Positions 38,517-46,766 of a stretch of 64,000 nt of DNA are shown one piece after another (within the stretch, counting starts at the first letter, position 1; each line of letters opens with the position of its first letter). A program made the translations under genes and the position numbers. This DNA is from Streptococcus sanguinis (GTDB taxonomy: Bacteria; Bacillota; Bacilli; Lactobacillales; Streptococcaceae), in contig CP040556.1 of assembly GCA_013378335.1 (NCBI GenBank), forward strand, positions 1,240,001 through 1,304,000. The letters are read 5' to 3'. The notes under the pieces were generated by a model that saw only the letters and a program-made list of their open reading frames with translations, was not told the origin of the DNA and did no database searches.

Positions 38517-39778
38517 TATTTCCTCACTTGACCAGTCCCTTGGATGACGTACTTATAGCTGGTCAGCTCTTTCAGCCCCATAGGACCTCTAGCATGCAAT
38601 TTTTGAGTAGAAATCCCCATTTCGCAGCCAAGGCCAAATTGACCGCCATCTGTAAAGCGGGTTGAAGCATTGACATAAACTGCTGCGCTATCCACCTGCT
38701 CTGTGAAGTAAGCTGCCGCTGCATCGTTCTCCGTCACAATGGCATCCGAGTGATGGGTGCTGTGAGCTTCAATATGCTCCACCGCTTCTTCCAGCGAAGA
38801 AACCAGCTTGACCGCTAAGATATAGTCCAAAAATTCGGTGTCAAAATCTTCCGATTTAGCTTGTGTTCCAGAGATATATTGAGCTGCATTCTCATCCAAA
38901 CGTAATTCAACAGGGTTTTCTTGCGCAACATCACGATCTGTCACCAGCATCTTCTGTAAACGTGGTAAAAATTCAGCTGCAATTTCTTCATGGACCAGCA
39001 ATACTTCCATAGCATTGCAGACAGAAGGGCGACTGGTCTTGGCATTCTCAATAATGGCCAAGGCCTTGTCTTGATCAGCATCCTTATCTACATAGACATG
39101 GACGATTCCAGTACCTGTCTCAATAACCGGCACAGTCGCATTTTCCACGACCGCCTGAATCAGTCCGGCGCCACCACGAGGAATGAGCAAATCCAGATAG
39201 CCCTTGGCCTTCATCATAGCCTGGGCTGAAGCCCGACTGGTATCAGAAACCAACTGGATACAATCCGGCGAAATCTCCGTCTGAGCTAAGCCTTTTTTTA
39301 AAGCTGTGACAATAGCCAGCGCTGTCTGATAGGCATCCTTTCCACTTCTGAGAACGACTGCACTACCACTTTTTAGAGCCAGAGCCGCAGCGTCAGAAGT
39401 GACATTAGGCCGGCTTTCGTAGATAATCCCAATCACGCCCATGGCCACCCGCTGTTTACTGATGACAAGGCCGTTCTCAAGCTCGGTCCTTTCCAAGACT
39501 TGCCCTACAGGATCCTCTAAGTCAATCAGCTGACGAATCCCCTCTGCCATAGCCGCAATCCGCTCCTCATCCAGATAGAGGCGATCCAGCATCACATCTG
39601 AAATCTTACCTTTAGCTGCGGTCATATCCGCTTCATTGGCTGCTAAAATATCCGCACGAGAAAGCCAGAGCTGCTTTGCCATTTCTTCCAAAGCATGGTT
39701 TTTCTCAGCCGTTGTGGCCGTATTGATTGTCTTCTTGACTTTCTGAATCTTTTCAAAAATTGCTTGTGTTGAGGTCAT
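38516..39778 (-). CDS. proA: Glutamate-5-semialdehyde dehydrogenase
   Basis: 420 residues from ATG 39778, chosen for AAAGGAG five bases upstream (six more codons are open before it). Typical segments [18 protein letters not shown], the catalytic Cys in [12 protein letters not shown] and [21 protein letters not shown] are present. Second step of proline synthesis. Confidence 0.96.
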   Translation of the reverse strand: MTSTQAIFEKIQKVKKTINTATTAEKNHALEEMAKQLWLSRADILAANEADMTAAKGKISDVMLDRLYLDEERIAAMAEGIRQLIDLEDPVGQVLERTELENGLVISKQRVAMGVIGIIYESRPNVTSDAAALALKSGSAVVLRSGKDAYQTALAIVTALKKGLAQTEISPDCIQLVSDTSRASAQAMMKAKGYLDLLIPRGGAGLIQAVVENATVPVIETGTGIVHVYVDKDADQDKALAIIENAKTSRPSVCNAMEVLLVHEEIAAEFLPRLQKMLVTDRDVAQENPVELRLDENAAQYISGTQAKSEDFDTEFLDYILAVKLVSSLEEAVEHIEAHSTHHSDAIVTENDAAAAYFTEQVDSAAVYVNASTRFTDGGQFGLGCEMGISTQKLHARGPMGLKELTSYKYVIQGTGQVRK

Positions 39779-39799
39779 CGCTTCTCCTTTCCTCATCTT

Positions 39800-40909
39800 C
39801 TAAAATTCTGCAAATAAATCATTCAACTCCGGTGTCAGAGAAATCCAGTCATCCCGATGAATGACGACACCTTTAGGTTTATTGGACTTGAGCATATCTT
39901 TAAGAGCTGACTTGCCAAAACGCACGCGCCCTTTACCAAGAATAGCTCCACTGCCTTCTTCATAAACAGTCACCGTATCCTGATAGGAAAAGCTCCCCGA
40001 TACAGATACAAGACCGGATACCAACAAACTTTTCCCCTTATTTCTGAGAGCGTCGGCTGCTCCTTGATCTACATAGATTTCCCCTTGACTTTTAGCATAG
40101 AAAGCCAGCCATTGCTTCTGCGTTTTTAGACCTTTTTCCTGGGCTAGAAAGAGGCTGCCATCCTTGGTTTCCTCCACAGCTTCCAGCAGAGCATCAGTCT
40201 TGAGTGAGGAGCAGATATAGACCGGAACACCAGACATGGTCGCAAGCGTCGCTGCCTTGATCTTTGTCAGCATGCCGCCAGTGCCATTGCTCGTTCCCGC
40301 ACCGCCTGCCATATCAATCAGCTCAGAGCTAATCCTCTCAATCTTTTCAAGCCGGCGTGCATCTGGATTGGTAGAGGGATTGGCTGTGTACAGTCCGTCT
40401 ACATCTGTCAGAAGTACCAAGAGATCCGCCTGAACCATAGCCGCTACCTGCGCACTCAGTGTATCATTATCCCCGACCTTGAGTTCCTCAATGGCCACCG
40501 TGTCATTTTCATTGATGATAGGAATAGCTCCACGATTCAGCAAGACAGACAAGGCCTGATGGGCGTTCTTGTAACGCCGCTTATCTGCAAAATCATCCTG
40601 GGTCAAAAGAATCTGAGCAGAAATGATTTGCTTCAAAAGAAGATTGGTTGTATATTCCTCCAAAAGCAAACCCTGTCCAACAGCAGCTGATGCCTGTTTA
40701 TCCGCTACCTTAGTCGGTCGCTTTTTAAAGCCCAGAGAAGAAAAACCTGCTGCAATGGCTCCTGATGAGACCAAGATCAACTCATGTCCCGCCTCATGCA
40801 AGAGAGCCAACTGCCGAGTAATTTCCTTTACTTTGGCGCGTGACAGACTGCCATCTGAGTTTGTCAATGACGAAGTCCCCACCTTAAATACGATTCGCTT
40901 TGCTTTCAT
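39800..40909 (-). CDS. proB: Glutamate 5-kinase
   Basis: 369 residues from ATG 40909 (AAGGA upstream; the open frame extends to a GTG at 40924 within the ribosome site). Amino acid kinase domain ([34 protein letters not shown]) followed by a PUA domain (about 275-369). First, feedback-controlled step of proline synthesis. Confidence 0.96.
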   Translation of the reverse strand: MKAKRIVFKVGTSSLTNSDGSLSRAKVKEITRQLALLHEAGHELILVSSGAIAAGFSSLGFKKRPTKVADKQASAAVGQGLLLEEYTTNLLLKQIISAQILLTQDDFADKRRYKNAHQALSVLLNRGAIPIINENDTVAIEELKVGDNDTLSAQVAAMVQADLLVLLTDVDGLYTANPSTNPDARRLEKIERISSELIDMAGGAGTSNGTGGMLTKIKAATLATMSGVPVYICSSLKTDALLEAVEETKDGSLFLAQEKGLKTQKQWLAFYAKSQGEIYVDQGAADALRNKGKSLLVSGLVSVSGSFSYQDTVTVYEEGSGAILGKGRVRFGKSALKDMLKSNKPKGVVIHRDDWISLTPELNDLFAEF

Positions 40910-40938
40910 TTCCTTTTCCTTCACTGCTAGATTGTCTT

Positions 40939-40944
40939 ATTATA
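40939..40944 (-). promoter_or_regulatory. Extended -10 of proBAC
   Basis: TATAAT preceded by TGG, 29 bases upstream of proB; it lies between proB and the rluD terminator. Confidence 0.5.
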
Positions 40945-40960
40945 CCACGATTTACGGAAA

Positions 40961-40987
40961 ATAAAAACGACCGCGATTGAGACGGTC
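40961..40987 (-). terminator. Terminator of the cpsY-lspA-rluD unit
   Basis: GACCG / CGGTC stem (40969-40973, 40983-40987) then GTTTTTATTTT on the minus strand. Confidence 0.7.
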
Positions 40988-41024
40988 AGAGAAAAATTTG
41001 TATTTTAACAATGAACAAACCTAC

Positions 41025-41921
41025 CTATTCTTGTCGCAATTTCTCCAAGGTTTCTTGGAAAACGGCTGGCGCTTCAGCTGTAAATTCCAGCACTTCACCA
41101 GTTCGAGGATGGGTAAAGCCCAGCGTTCGCGCGTGCAAAAACTGTCCATGTCCTTTTAAGGTCTTACGCGGTCCATAAACTTCATCACCAGCTACTGGAT
41201 GACCAATATAGGCCATGTGGACGCGGATCTGATGAGTCCGTCCCGTTTCCAGTTGAAGCTCAACCAGAGTATAGTCACCAAAACGTTCCAAGACTTGGAA
41301 ACGCGTCAGAGCCGGCTTGCCTTTTGCCGTCACAGTCTGCTTCTTGCGGTCCTTTTCACTGCGGCCAATCGGTGCTTCAATCACTCCACGGTCATTAGGC
41401 AGATTTCCATGAACAATAGCCCAATATTTGCGAAGGGATTTCTTATCCTTGAGCTCATCAGCCAGAGCCACATGGGCTTGGTCATTTTTTGCTATCATCA
41501 GAAGTCCTGAAGTGTCCTTGTCAATCCGATGGACAATCCCCGGCCGGAGAACTCCATTGATTCCGGACAGGTCTTTGATGTGGTACATAAGGGCGTTGAC
41601 TAGCGTACCGCTGGTATGGCCTGCAGAAGGATGGACCACCATGCCCTGAGGTTTATTAACGACTGCCACATCCTCATCTTGATAGATGATTTCTAGCGGA
41701 ATATCCTCTGCCACATATTCGACTACTTCTGGTTCAGGCAGTTCATAGGTGATGACATCGCCTTCTTTGACAGCGTATTTGGCTTTTTTGGCTTGTCCAT
41801 TGACCAAAATCTGGCCGTCCTTAATCTGTTCATTAGCCAAGCTCCTTGACAGGTCTGTCAGCTCTGCCACCGCCTTGTCCAATCGCTGACCAGCTACCGA
41901 GGCATCAATTCTTACTTCCAT
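41025..41921 (-). CDS. rluD: RluD-family 23S rRNA pseudouridine synthase
   Basis: 298 residues: N-terminal S4 domain (about 12-75) and a catalytic domain with [16 protein letters not shown] holding the active-site Asp. It modifies 23S rRNA uridines. Its start overlaps the end of lspA by 17 bases. Confidence 0.93.
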   Translation of the reverse strand: MEVRIDASVAGQRLDKAVAELTDLSRSLANEQIKDGQILVNGQAKKAKYAVKEGDVITYELPEPEVVEYVAEDIPLEIIYQDEDVAVVNKPQGMVVHPSAGHTSGTLVNALMYHIKDLSGINGVLRPGIVHRIDKDTSGLLMIAKNDQAHVALADELKDKKSLRKYWAIVHGNLPNDRGVIEAPIGRSEKDRKKQTVTAKGKPALTRFQVLERFGDYTLVELQLETGRTHQIRVHMAYIGHPVAGDEVYGPRKTLKGHGQFLHARTLGFTHPRTGEVLEFTAEAPAVFQETLEKLRQE

Positions 41922-42372
41922 CTTTTTCTTCCTTCAAAATCATCAGCAGTAAAATAGCCACACCAAAGGTCAGATACATATCTGCTACATTGAAAATAGC
42001 AAAATTAATAAAATCTAACTGAAACATGTCCACAACAAAACCTTGACGTATCCGATCAATAAAGTTCCCTAAACCGCCAGCAATCACCAAGGTCAGCCCA
42101 GACAGCATCCACTTTGAGGCATGGAGGTGCTTGATGAGGTAGTAAACAGCTCCGCCGATGACCAAAAATGTCACCAAAGTAAAGAGCCATTGCTGGTTTT
42201 CCAGCATGGAAAAGGCTGCGCCGGTATTCTGAAGATAGGTCAGACTCACCAGATGCGGAATGAAACTCTTGACCTGCCCCAGCTTAAAATCGCTGACAAT
42301 ATGTAACTTGACCAGCTGGTCCAAAGCAATAAGAACCAAGACTGCAAAAGGAATAATAATTTTTCTTTTCAT
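41905..42372 (-). CDS. lspA: Lipoprotein signal peptidase
   Basis: 155 residues, four membrane helices. Conserved [23 protein letters not shown] and FNVAD; D115 and D131 are the expected catalytic pair. It cleaves prolipoproteins after lipidation. Lies between cpsY and rluD. Confidence 0.95.
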   Translation of the reverse strand: MKRKIIIPFAVLVLIALDQLVKLHIVSDFKLGQVKSFIPHLVSLTYLQNTGAAFSMLENQQWLFTLVTFLVIGGAVYYLIKHLHASKWMLSGLTLVIAGGLGNFIDRIRQGFVVDMFQLDFINFAIFNVADMYLTFGVAILLLMILKEEKDGSKN

Positions 42373-42375
42373 ACT

Positions 42376-43278
42376 TTATTTTTTCTGCGCAAAATACTCT
42401 TTCATAACTGATACGAAGTCTTCTCCGACCTGAGTCAACTCCACATCTTCACGCTTGACATAGACCATGTGGTTGTCCAAGTTGTCACGAAGCTTGATGA
42501 CGGTAATACCATTTACACTATTGCTGTCCAAAAAGCCAGATCCAGTCGCATAAGCATCAGTCCGCTCCAAAATCCCATTCAAAGTCGCTCGGTCCGTCAC
42601 ATTAAACATCTGGGAACTGGCACTGGTATCGACAAAGTTCTCTGAATAATAGAGATACTCGTCCTTTTCCTGGGTGAAGCGAACAGTCGGCAGAGCAGCC
42701 AAATCTTCCATGACTAGCTCATTTTTTTGAGTCAGAGGATGATCTTCCCGCAGGTAAATGTGAGTCTGAAAAGGAATTAGCTCCACTACTTCCAAGCCTA
42801 GCTTTTCCACCCGCTGCATAATGCCTTTGGTATTCTGATTATTGAGGTAGATAATGCCAATTTCACTGTGGCCTTGCGCGACTTCGTCTAGGATCTGCAC
42901 AGTTGTTGACTCAAAAATCCGGAAGTTCTTATACTCAGGATAGGTCTGAGAAAATTGTGTAATCAAAGGCGGCAGAAAATCATAGTGCTGGCTGGCAATT
43001 GAAAACTCATCCCGCTCCTCCTCAGGATTTGCATATTGATTTTGAAAAACATCAAAACCCTTGACCAAGTCTTGAGCTTTTTCATAAAACTCCATTCCTC
43101 GGCGAGTCAGAAAAGTACCACTGCTGGTCCGACGAAAAATCTTGAAGCCCAGCTCCTTTTCCAAATCACGGACAGAGATAGACAGACTAGGCTGGCTGAC
43201 ATACATTTTTTCCGCAGCTTCTCGAAAGGTCCCACTGTTAGCAATGGCAACCACATAACGCAATTGTTGAATATTCAT
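42376..43278 (-). CDS. cpsY: LysR-family regulator, CpsY-like
   Basis: 300 residues from ATG 43278 (AAGGA upstream). The longer open frame to 43308 is rejected because its ATG is part of the -10 TATAAT. N-terminal LysR helix-turn-helix (FREAAEKMYVSQPSLSISVRDLEKELG) and an effector domain. The order cpsY-lspA-rluD is the one known from other streptococci, where CpsY affects methionine supply and surface traits. Orthology is inferred from sequence memory and synteny. Confidence 0.82.
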   Translation of the reverse strand: MNIQQLRYVVAIANSGTFREAAEKMYVSQPSLSISVRDLEKELGFKIFRRTSSGTFLTRRGMEFYEKAQDLVKGFDVFQNQYANPEEERDEFSIASQHYDFLPPLITQFSQTYPEYKNFRIFESTTVQILDEVAQGHSEIGIIYLNNQNTKGIMQRVEKLGLEVVELIPFQTHIYLREDHPLTQKNELVMEDLAALPTVRFTQEKDEYLYYSENFVDTSASSQMFNVTDRATLNGILERTDAYATGSGFLDSNSVNGITVIKLRDNLDNHMVYVKREDVELTQVGEDFVSVMKEYFAQKK

Positions 43279-43306
43279 AACATTTTCCTTCTTTACATAT
43301 CGTCTC

Positions 43307-43312
43307 ATTATA
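43307..43312 (-). promoter_or_regulatory. Extended -10 of cpsY
   Basis: TATAAT preceded by TGG, about 28 bases upstream of the chosen cpsY start. Confidence 0.5.
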
Positions 43313-43333
43313 CCATAAACAAAGGCAGAACAA

Positions 43334-43361
43334 AAGAAACCAGCCGTAAGAAGCTGGTTTC
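43334..43361 (-). terminator. Terminator of the double-GNAT gene
   Basis: AAACCAGC / GCTGGTTT arms followed by CTTTTG on the minus strand. Confidence 0.65.
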
Positions 43362-43397
43362 TCCTTTTAAGTTAATGAGCAATCTGAGAAAAATTTG

Positions 43398-44255
43398 CTA
43401 TTTTTCTTTTAGATAAACAACCTCTGTCATCTCTTTGAAGCCTAGCTTTTTATAGAGTTTCAAAGCTCGGGCATTCTGCTTTTCTACGACAATCTGAAAC
43501 TCCTGTCCATTTAGCTCATTCAAATCCTGCATACTTGCAAGCAAGAGATAGCTTCCTAGCCCCTGACCCTGAAAATCTTGATCAACCGCCAATCCAAAGA
43601 AATAATTGGTCCCAAAATCCGTATCAACTGATACTGAAGCCACAACCCGACCATCTTTTTTCAGGATATAGAGCAAGCTGGATGCGCTGCTGACGGCTTC
43701 TCTGGCATATTTCAAAGCAACATCTAGCAGTGTCTCAAAGACTTGGGACTGAAAGTCTGCAATCTCCTCTGCTAAGTCCAAACTTCCCTGCAAGACCTCT
43801 ATCCCTTCTTTTTCTTCCAGAGGAAAAGTTTGAGCAGGCTGTGCCAGCCAGATTTCTGATTCATCCTCTTGGTAATCAAATCTCCGAGCATAATCAGGTT
43901 GATCGTTCAAAAAGGCCCGCTCTGCTACATACTCAATCTCGGTCAAAGCGTACTTATCTGCCACTTTTCTAAAAGCAGCTAGGAGCTGATTAGCTACACC
44001 CTGACGGCGATACGACGGTAGAACATAGAGAGACACCTCTGCTTGACCGGGTTCATCCGCGTAGACAGATAAAAAGCCGATGGTTTGACCATCCATCTCA
44101 GCCAAGAAGAAGGCTGGCATTTCAGGAACTGCATTATAATTATTATCCAGATAGGGCAGTCGATAGCCTCCGTCTGCCTTATTACACTCTTGAACTAATT
44201 CAAACAATGCCTGCTTTTCTTTCTCAGGTAATGCACTATAAATACTTATCTGCAT
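43398..44255 (-). CDS. Protein with two GNAT acetyltransferase domains
   Basis: About 285 residues. The first GNAT domain has YRRQGVANQLL, the second QGQGLGSYLL followed by EKQNARALKLYKKLGF. Tandem GNATs often have one active and one structural half. The start is taken as ATG 44255 with GAAGTGA upstream; GTG 44264 is an alternative. Acceptor unknown. Confidence 0.85.
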   Translation of the reverse strand: MQISIYSALPEKEKQALFELVQECNKADGGYRLPYLDNNYNAVPEMPAFFLAEMDGQTIGFLSVYADEPGQAEVSLYVLPSYRRQGVANQLLAAFRKVADKYALTEIEYVAERAFLNDQPDYARRFDYQEDESEIWLAQPAQTFPLEEKEGIEVLQGSLDLAEEIADFQSQVFETLLDVALKYAREAVSSASSLLYILKKDGRVVASVSVDTDFGTNYFFGLAVDQDFQGQGLGSYLLLASMQDLNELNGQEFQIVVEKQNARALKLYKKLGFKEMTEVVYLKEK

Positions 44256-44327
44256 CTGTCTCACTTCTTTCCAGTATTTCTTTCTATTTTACTACAAAAA
44301 CCCTAGTCAAGTCATTCAAAAAGGGAC

Positions 44328-44497
44328 TGGGACAAAAGTCCTAGCCTCTCAATTGTCTTTGGATTGTCGAGCAAGACGCAGTGGTTGAGTGGGCTCTACT
44401 ACGCTGATTTCATCAGCTTTTACAGCCCTACTCAACTGTGCGGAGGTGGGACGACGAAATCGAATTCTAACGAATTACCGATTTCTGTCCCACTCTC
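44328..44497. repeat. Repeat B, copy 2, with left TGGGACAAAAGTCC end
   Basis: 44348-44497 is identical to 29359-29508. Here the left side carries TGGGACAAAAGTCC (from 44328), the same terminal sequence as repeat A, and the right side TGTCCCA (44486-44492), giving a 165-bp unit with inverted ends. It fills most of the space between the oppA-like stop and the GNAT gene. Confidence 0.9.
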
Positions 44498-44519
44498 AAT
44501 CTCGCTAAGTGAATCGTTT

Positions 44520-46481
44520 TTATTTTTCAACGTGGTCAGCAAGTTCTTCCTGGGCTTTTTTATTTGCCGCAGTAGCTTCTTCTTTCCATTTTTTCTTAGC
44601 CGCTTCGTATTCTTTGGTCGTTACAACATCCTCCTGAAGCTGGGTCAGCTTGAAGTTGTAGGCTGAACCCTTGACACCAACTGGTGAGTAGGCCTTTGTA
44701 AATGGCACTGATTTAGTAACAGACGGTGTTGCTCCTTGTGAAACAGTCGGGATAATCAAGCCACTATCTAGCAACCAGGCTTCCGCTTCTGCATACTTTT
44801 CGTAACGCAGCTGCACATCATTGGTTTCAGCATTAGCTTCTTCCAGCATCTTGGTATAAGTATCCAAGCCTAGCTCTTTAATCTTATCATTATCTTGACC
44901 TGGTTCAAATCCAAAGTTTTGCAAGCTTCCACCGTTCTTGATATTAAGAGTATCAAGGTAAGTAGAAGGATCTTGGTAGTCACCTACCCAGCCACCGGTA
45001 GACATATCATAGTCTTTTTGAGCAGCAGAGTTAGCAAAATAAGTGATATTATTAAGATCGTCTGTGCTCATCTTTTGCAGGTCAATGACGACATTTTCCG
45101 CTCCAAGAGCCGATTCGATTGACTGCTTGGTTGAGCTAGCCCATTGAACACCAATCGTGCTAGACTGATCCACTGGCATATCTAAGTGAATCGGGAATTC
45201 AACTCCCTTAGCCTGCAAGGCTTGCTTCGCTTCTGCAAATTTCGCCTTAGCTTTTTCCGGATTGTAGTAAGGATCTTGAGCGTCAGAAAGGTCAATTCCT
45301 TGCCATTGGCTGCCATAATTAACTAATTTTTCCCCAACAACGGTTCCAAAATCCTTGTCGCCAATTTGGACAAAGCTAGGCGGTACCAAGGTATTTCTCA
45401 AGACCTTAGTCGCTCCGTCTTCACCATTTCCTTGCGCACCATAAGATGTACGGTCAAAGGCAAAGTTGATAGCCTGACGGAAGTCTTTGTTCATGATTGC
45501 TTCGTTAGTGGCAGATTTTTGAGCGTCTGTTGTTTTAGAAGTATGATTGTAAGACTGACGGTTGTAGTTGAAATTATAGTAATAAGAAGTAGAATCCTGC
45601 GGGCTGTAAACGATATTGTCCGCGTACTTCTTCTTGACTGAAGCAAAGCCCGAGCTATTCGGATAGAGACGAGCTGTGCTGTAAACGCCATCGCTGAAGT
45701 TACGAATCAGCGCTTCCTGATCATTTCCATCATAGTAGGTCAGCTTGATGCTATCCAAAGTCACATTGTCTTTGTCATAATAGTTTTGGTTCTTGACAAA
45801 TTCCATCACAGACTTGGAAGTCAGAGACTTGAGCAAGTAAGGACCGTTATAGAGGATGCTAGACGGCTTGACAGAGCCAAAATTGCTTCCTTCTGCTTTC
45901 AGAAACTCCTCATTGACTGGGAAAAGAATCGTGCTGGTCGTTTTAGAGTTCCAGTAAGGCTCAGGGCGAGCCAGAGTGTATTGCAGGGTATGGTCATCAA
46001 TAGCCTTGACACCAACATTGTCAAAATTCTTATCTTCACCCTTGATATAAGCATCCAAGCCCTTCACAGAGTCCTGAACGAGATAAATAGCTTCAGAATT
46101 TTCATCTGCTGCATACTTCAAGCCAGTCACAAAGTCCTGAGCCTTTACTTCTGCATATTCTTCACCATCGGATGTGTACCATTTAGCATCATCACGCAGC
46201 TTATAAGTATAGGTCAGACCGTCCTTAGAAACTGTCCATGACTTGGCGATTGAGGGAATCAGGTTCCCGTACTTGTCATTTTCAAAAAGCCCATCGACCA
46301 GGTTGGAAATGACATCACCTGTCGTTGCACGGTTTGTAGTAAGATAGTTCAAGCTGTCAGGGTCTGAACTATAAACGTAAGTATAATTATTTGTGCTAGA
46401 TGAAGACCGGCTACAAGCTGTCAGCAATAGCCCGGCACTCAGTGCAACTCCAGTCGCAATCAGCCACTTTGATGCTTTCAT
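44520..46481 (-). CDS. Oligopeptide ABC transporter substrate-binding lipoprotein (OppA/AliA type)
   Basis: 653 residues. Lipoprotein signal with LLTAC (lipid Cys 23), then the SBP family 5 pattern TYVYSSDPDSLNYL, SWTVSKDGLTYTYKLRDDAKW and NKDFRQAINFAFDR. It binds peptides outside the cell. AAAGGAGG precedes ATG 46481. No permease genes are adjacent, so it probably serves a transporter encoded elsewhere, like pneumococcal AliA/AliB and S. gordonii Hpp proteins. Confidence 0.93.
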   Translation of the reverse strand: MKASKWLIATGVALSAGLLLTACSRSSSSTNNYTYVYSSDPDSLNYLTTNRATTGDVISNLVDGLFENDKYGNLIPSIAKSWTVSKDGLTYTYKLRDDAKWYTSDGEEYAEVKAQDFVTGLKYAADENSEAIYLVQDSVKGLDAYIKGEDKNFDNVGVKAIDDHTLQYTLARPEPYWNSKTTSTILFPVNEEFLKAEGSNFGSVKPSSILYNGPYLLKSLTSKSVMEFVKNQNYYDKDNVTLDSIKLTYYDGNDQEALIRNFSDGVYSTARLYPNSSGFASVKKKYADNIVYSPQDSTSYYYNFNYNRQSYNHTSKTTDAQKSATNEAIMNKDFRQAINFAFDRTSYGAQGNGEDGATKVLRNTLVPPSFVQIGDKDFGTVVGEKLVNYGSQWQGIDLSDAQDPYYNPEKAKAKFAEAKQALQAKGVEFPIHLDMPVDQSSTIGVQWASSTKQSIESALGAENVVIDLQKMSTDDLNNITYFANSAAQKDYDMSTGGWVGDYQDPSTYLDTLNIKNGGSLQNFGFEPGQDNDKIKELGLDTYTKMLEEANAETNDVQLRYEKYAEAEAWLLDSGLIIPTVSQGATPSVTKSVPFTKAYSPVGVKGSAYNFKLTQLQEDVVTTKEYEAAKKKWKEEATAANKKAQEELADHVEK

Positions 46482-46522
46482 GGATAGAACCTCCTTTGAT
46501 GTTACATTTTATAACATGAACT

Positions 46523-46551
46523 ATTATACCAAAAAACGTATAAAAAGTAAA
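46523..46551 (-). promoter_or_regulatory. Promoter of the OppA-like gene
   Basis: -35 TTTACT (46546-46551), 17 bases, -10 TATAAT (46523-46528). An inverted repeat TGTTA / TAACA lies in the untranslated leader near 46500-46516. Confidence 0.55.
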
Positions 46552-46651
46552 TAGTAAACCGATGACAGTTGAGCAAAATATCTAAGGACGGGTACTTTTA
46601 GCAAGCTCACAAAGTTTTCCCTTACCGCATTTCTGCAAATTTCCAAATAAA

Positions 46652-46703
46652 AAAGGAAGAATCTGCTTTTACTGCATAGTTGCTTTGGATTCTTCCTTTT
46701 TGT
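46652..46703 (-). terminator. Terminator between the GH3 gene and the OppA-like gene
   Basis: Thirteen-bp arms AAAAAGGAAGAAT / ATTCTTCCTTTTT with a long loop, and a U-run behind it on the minus strand. Confidence 0.75.
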
Positions 46704-46766
46704 TATTTTATCAAGAATGAGTAAAACTGTTAGAAGTTTAACAATGCTTACTCTTTCTTTTATTTC

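Noticed and set aside
43279..43308. Upstream ATG for cpsY
   Set aside because: It is part of the -10 TATAAT and has no ribosome site.
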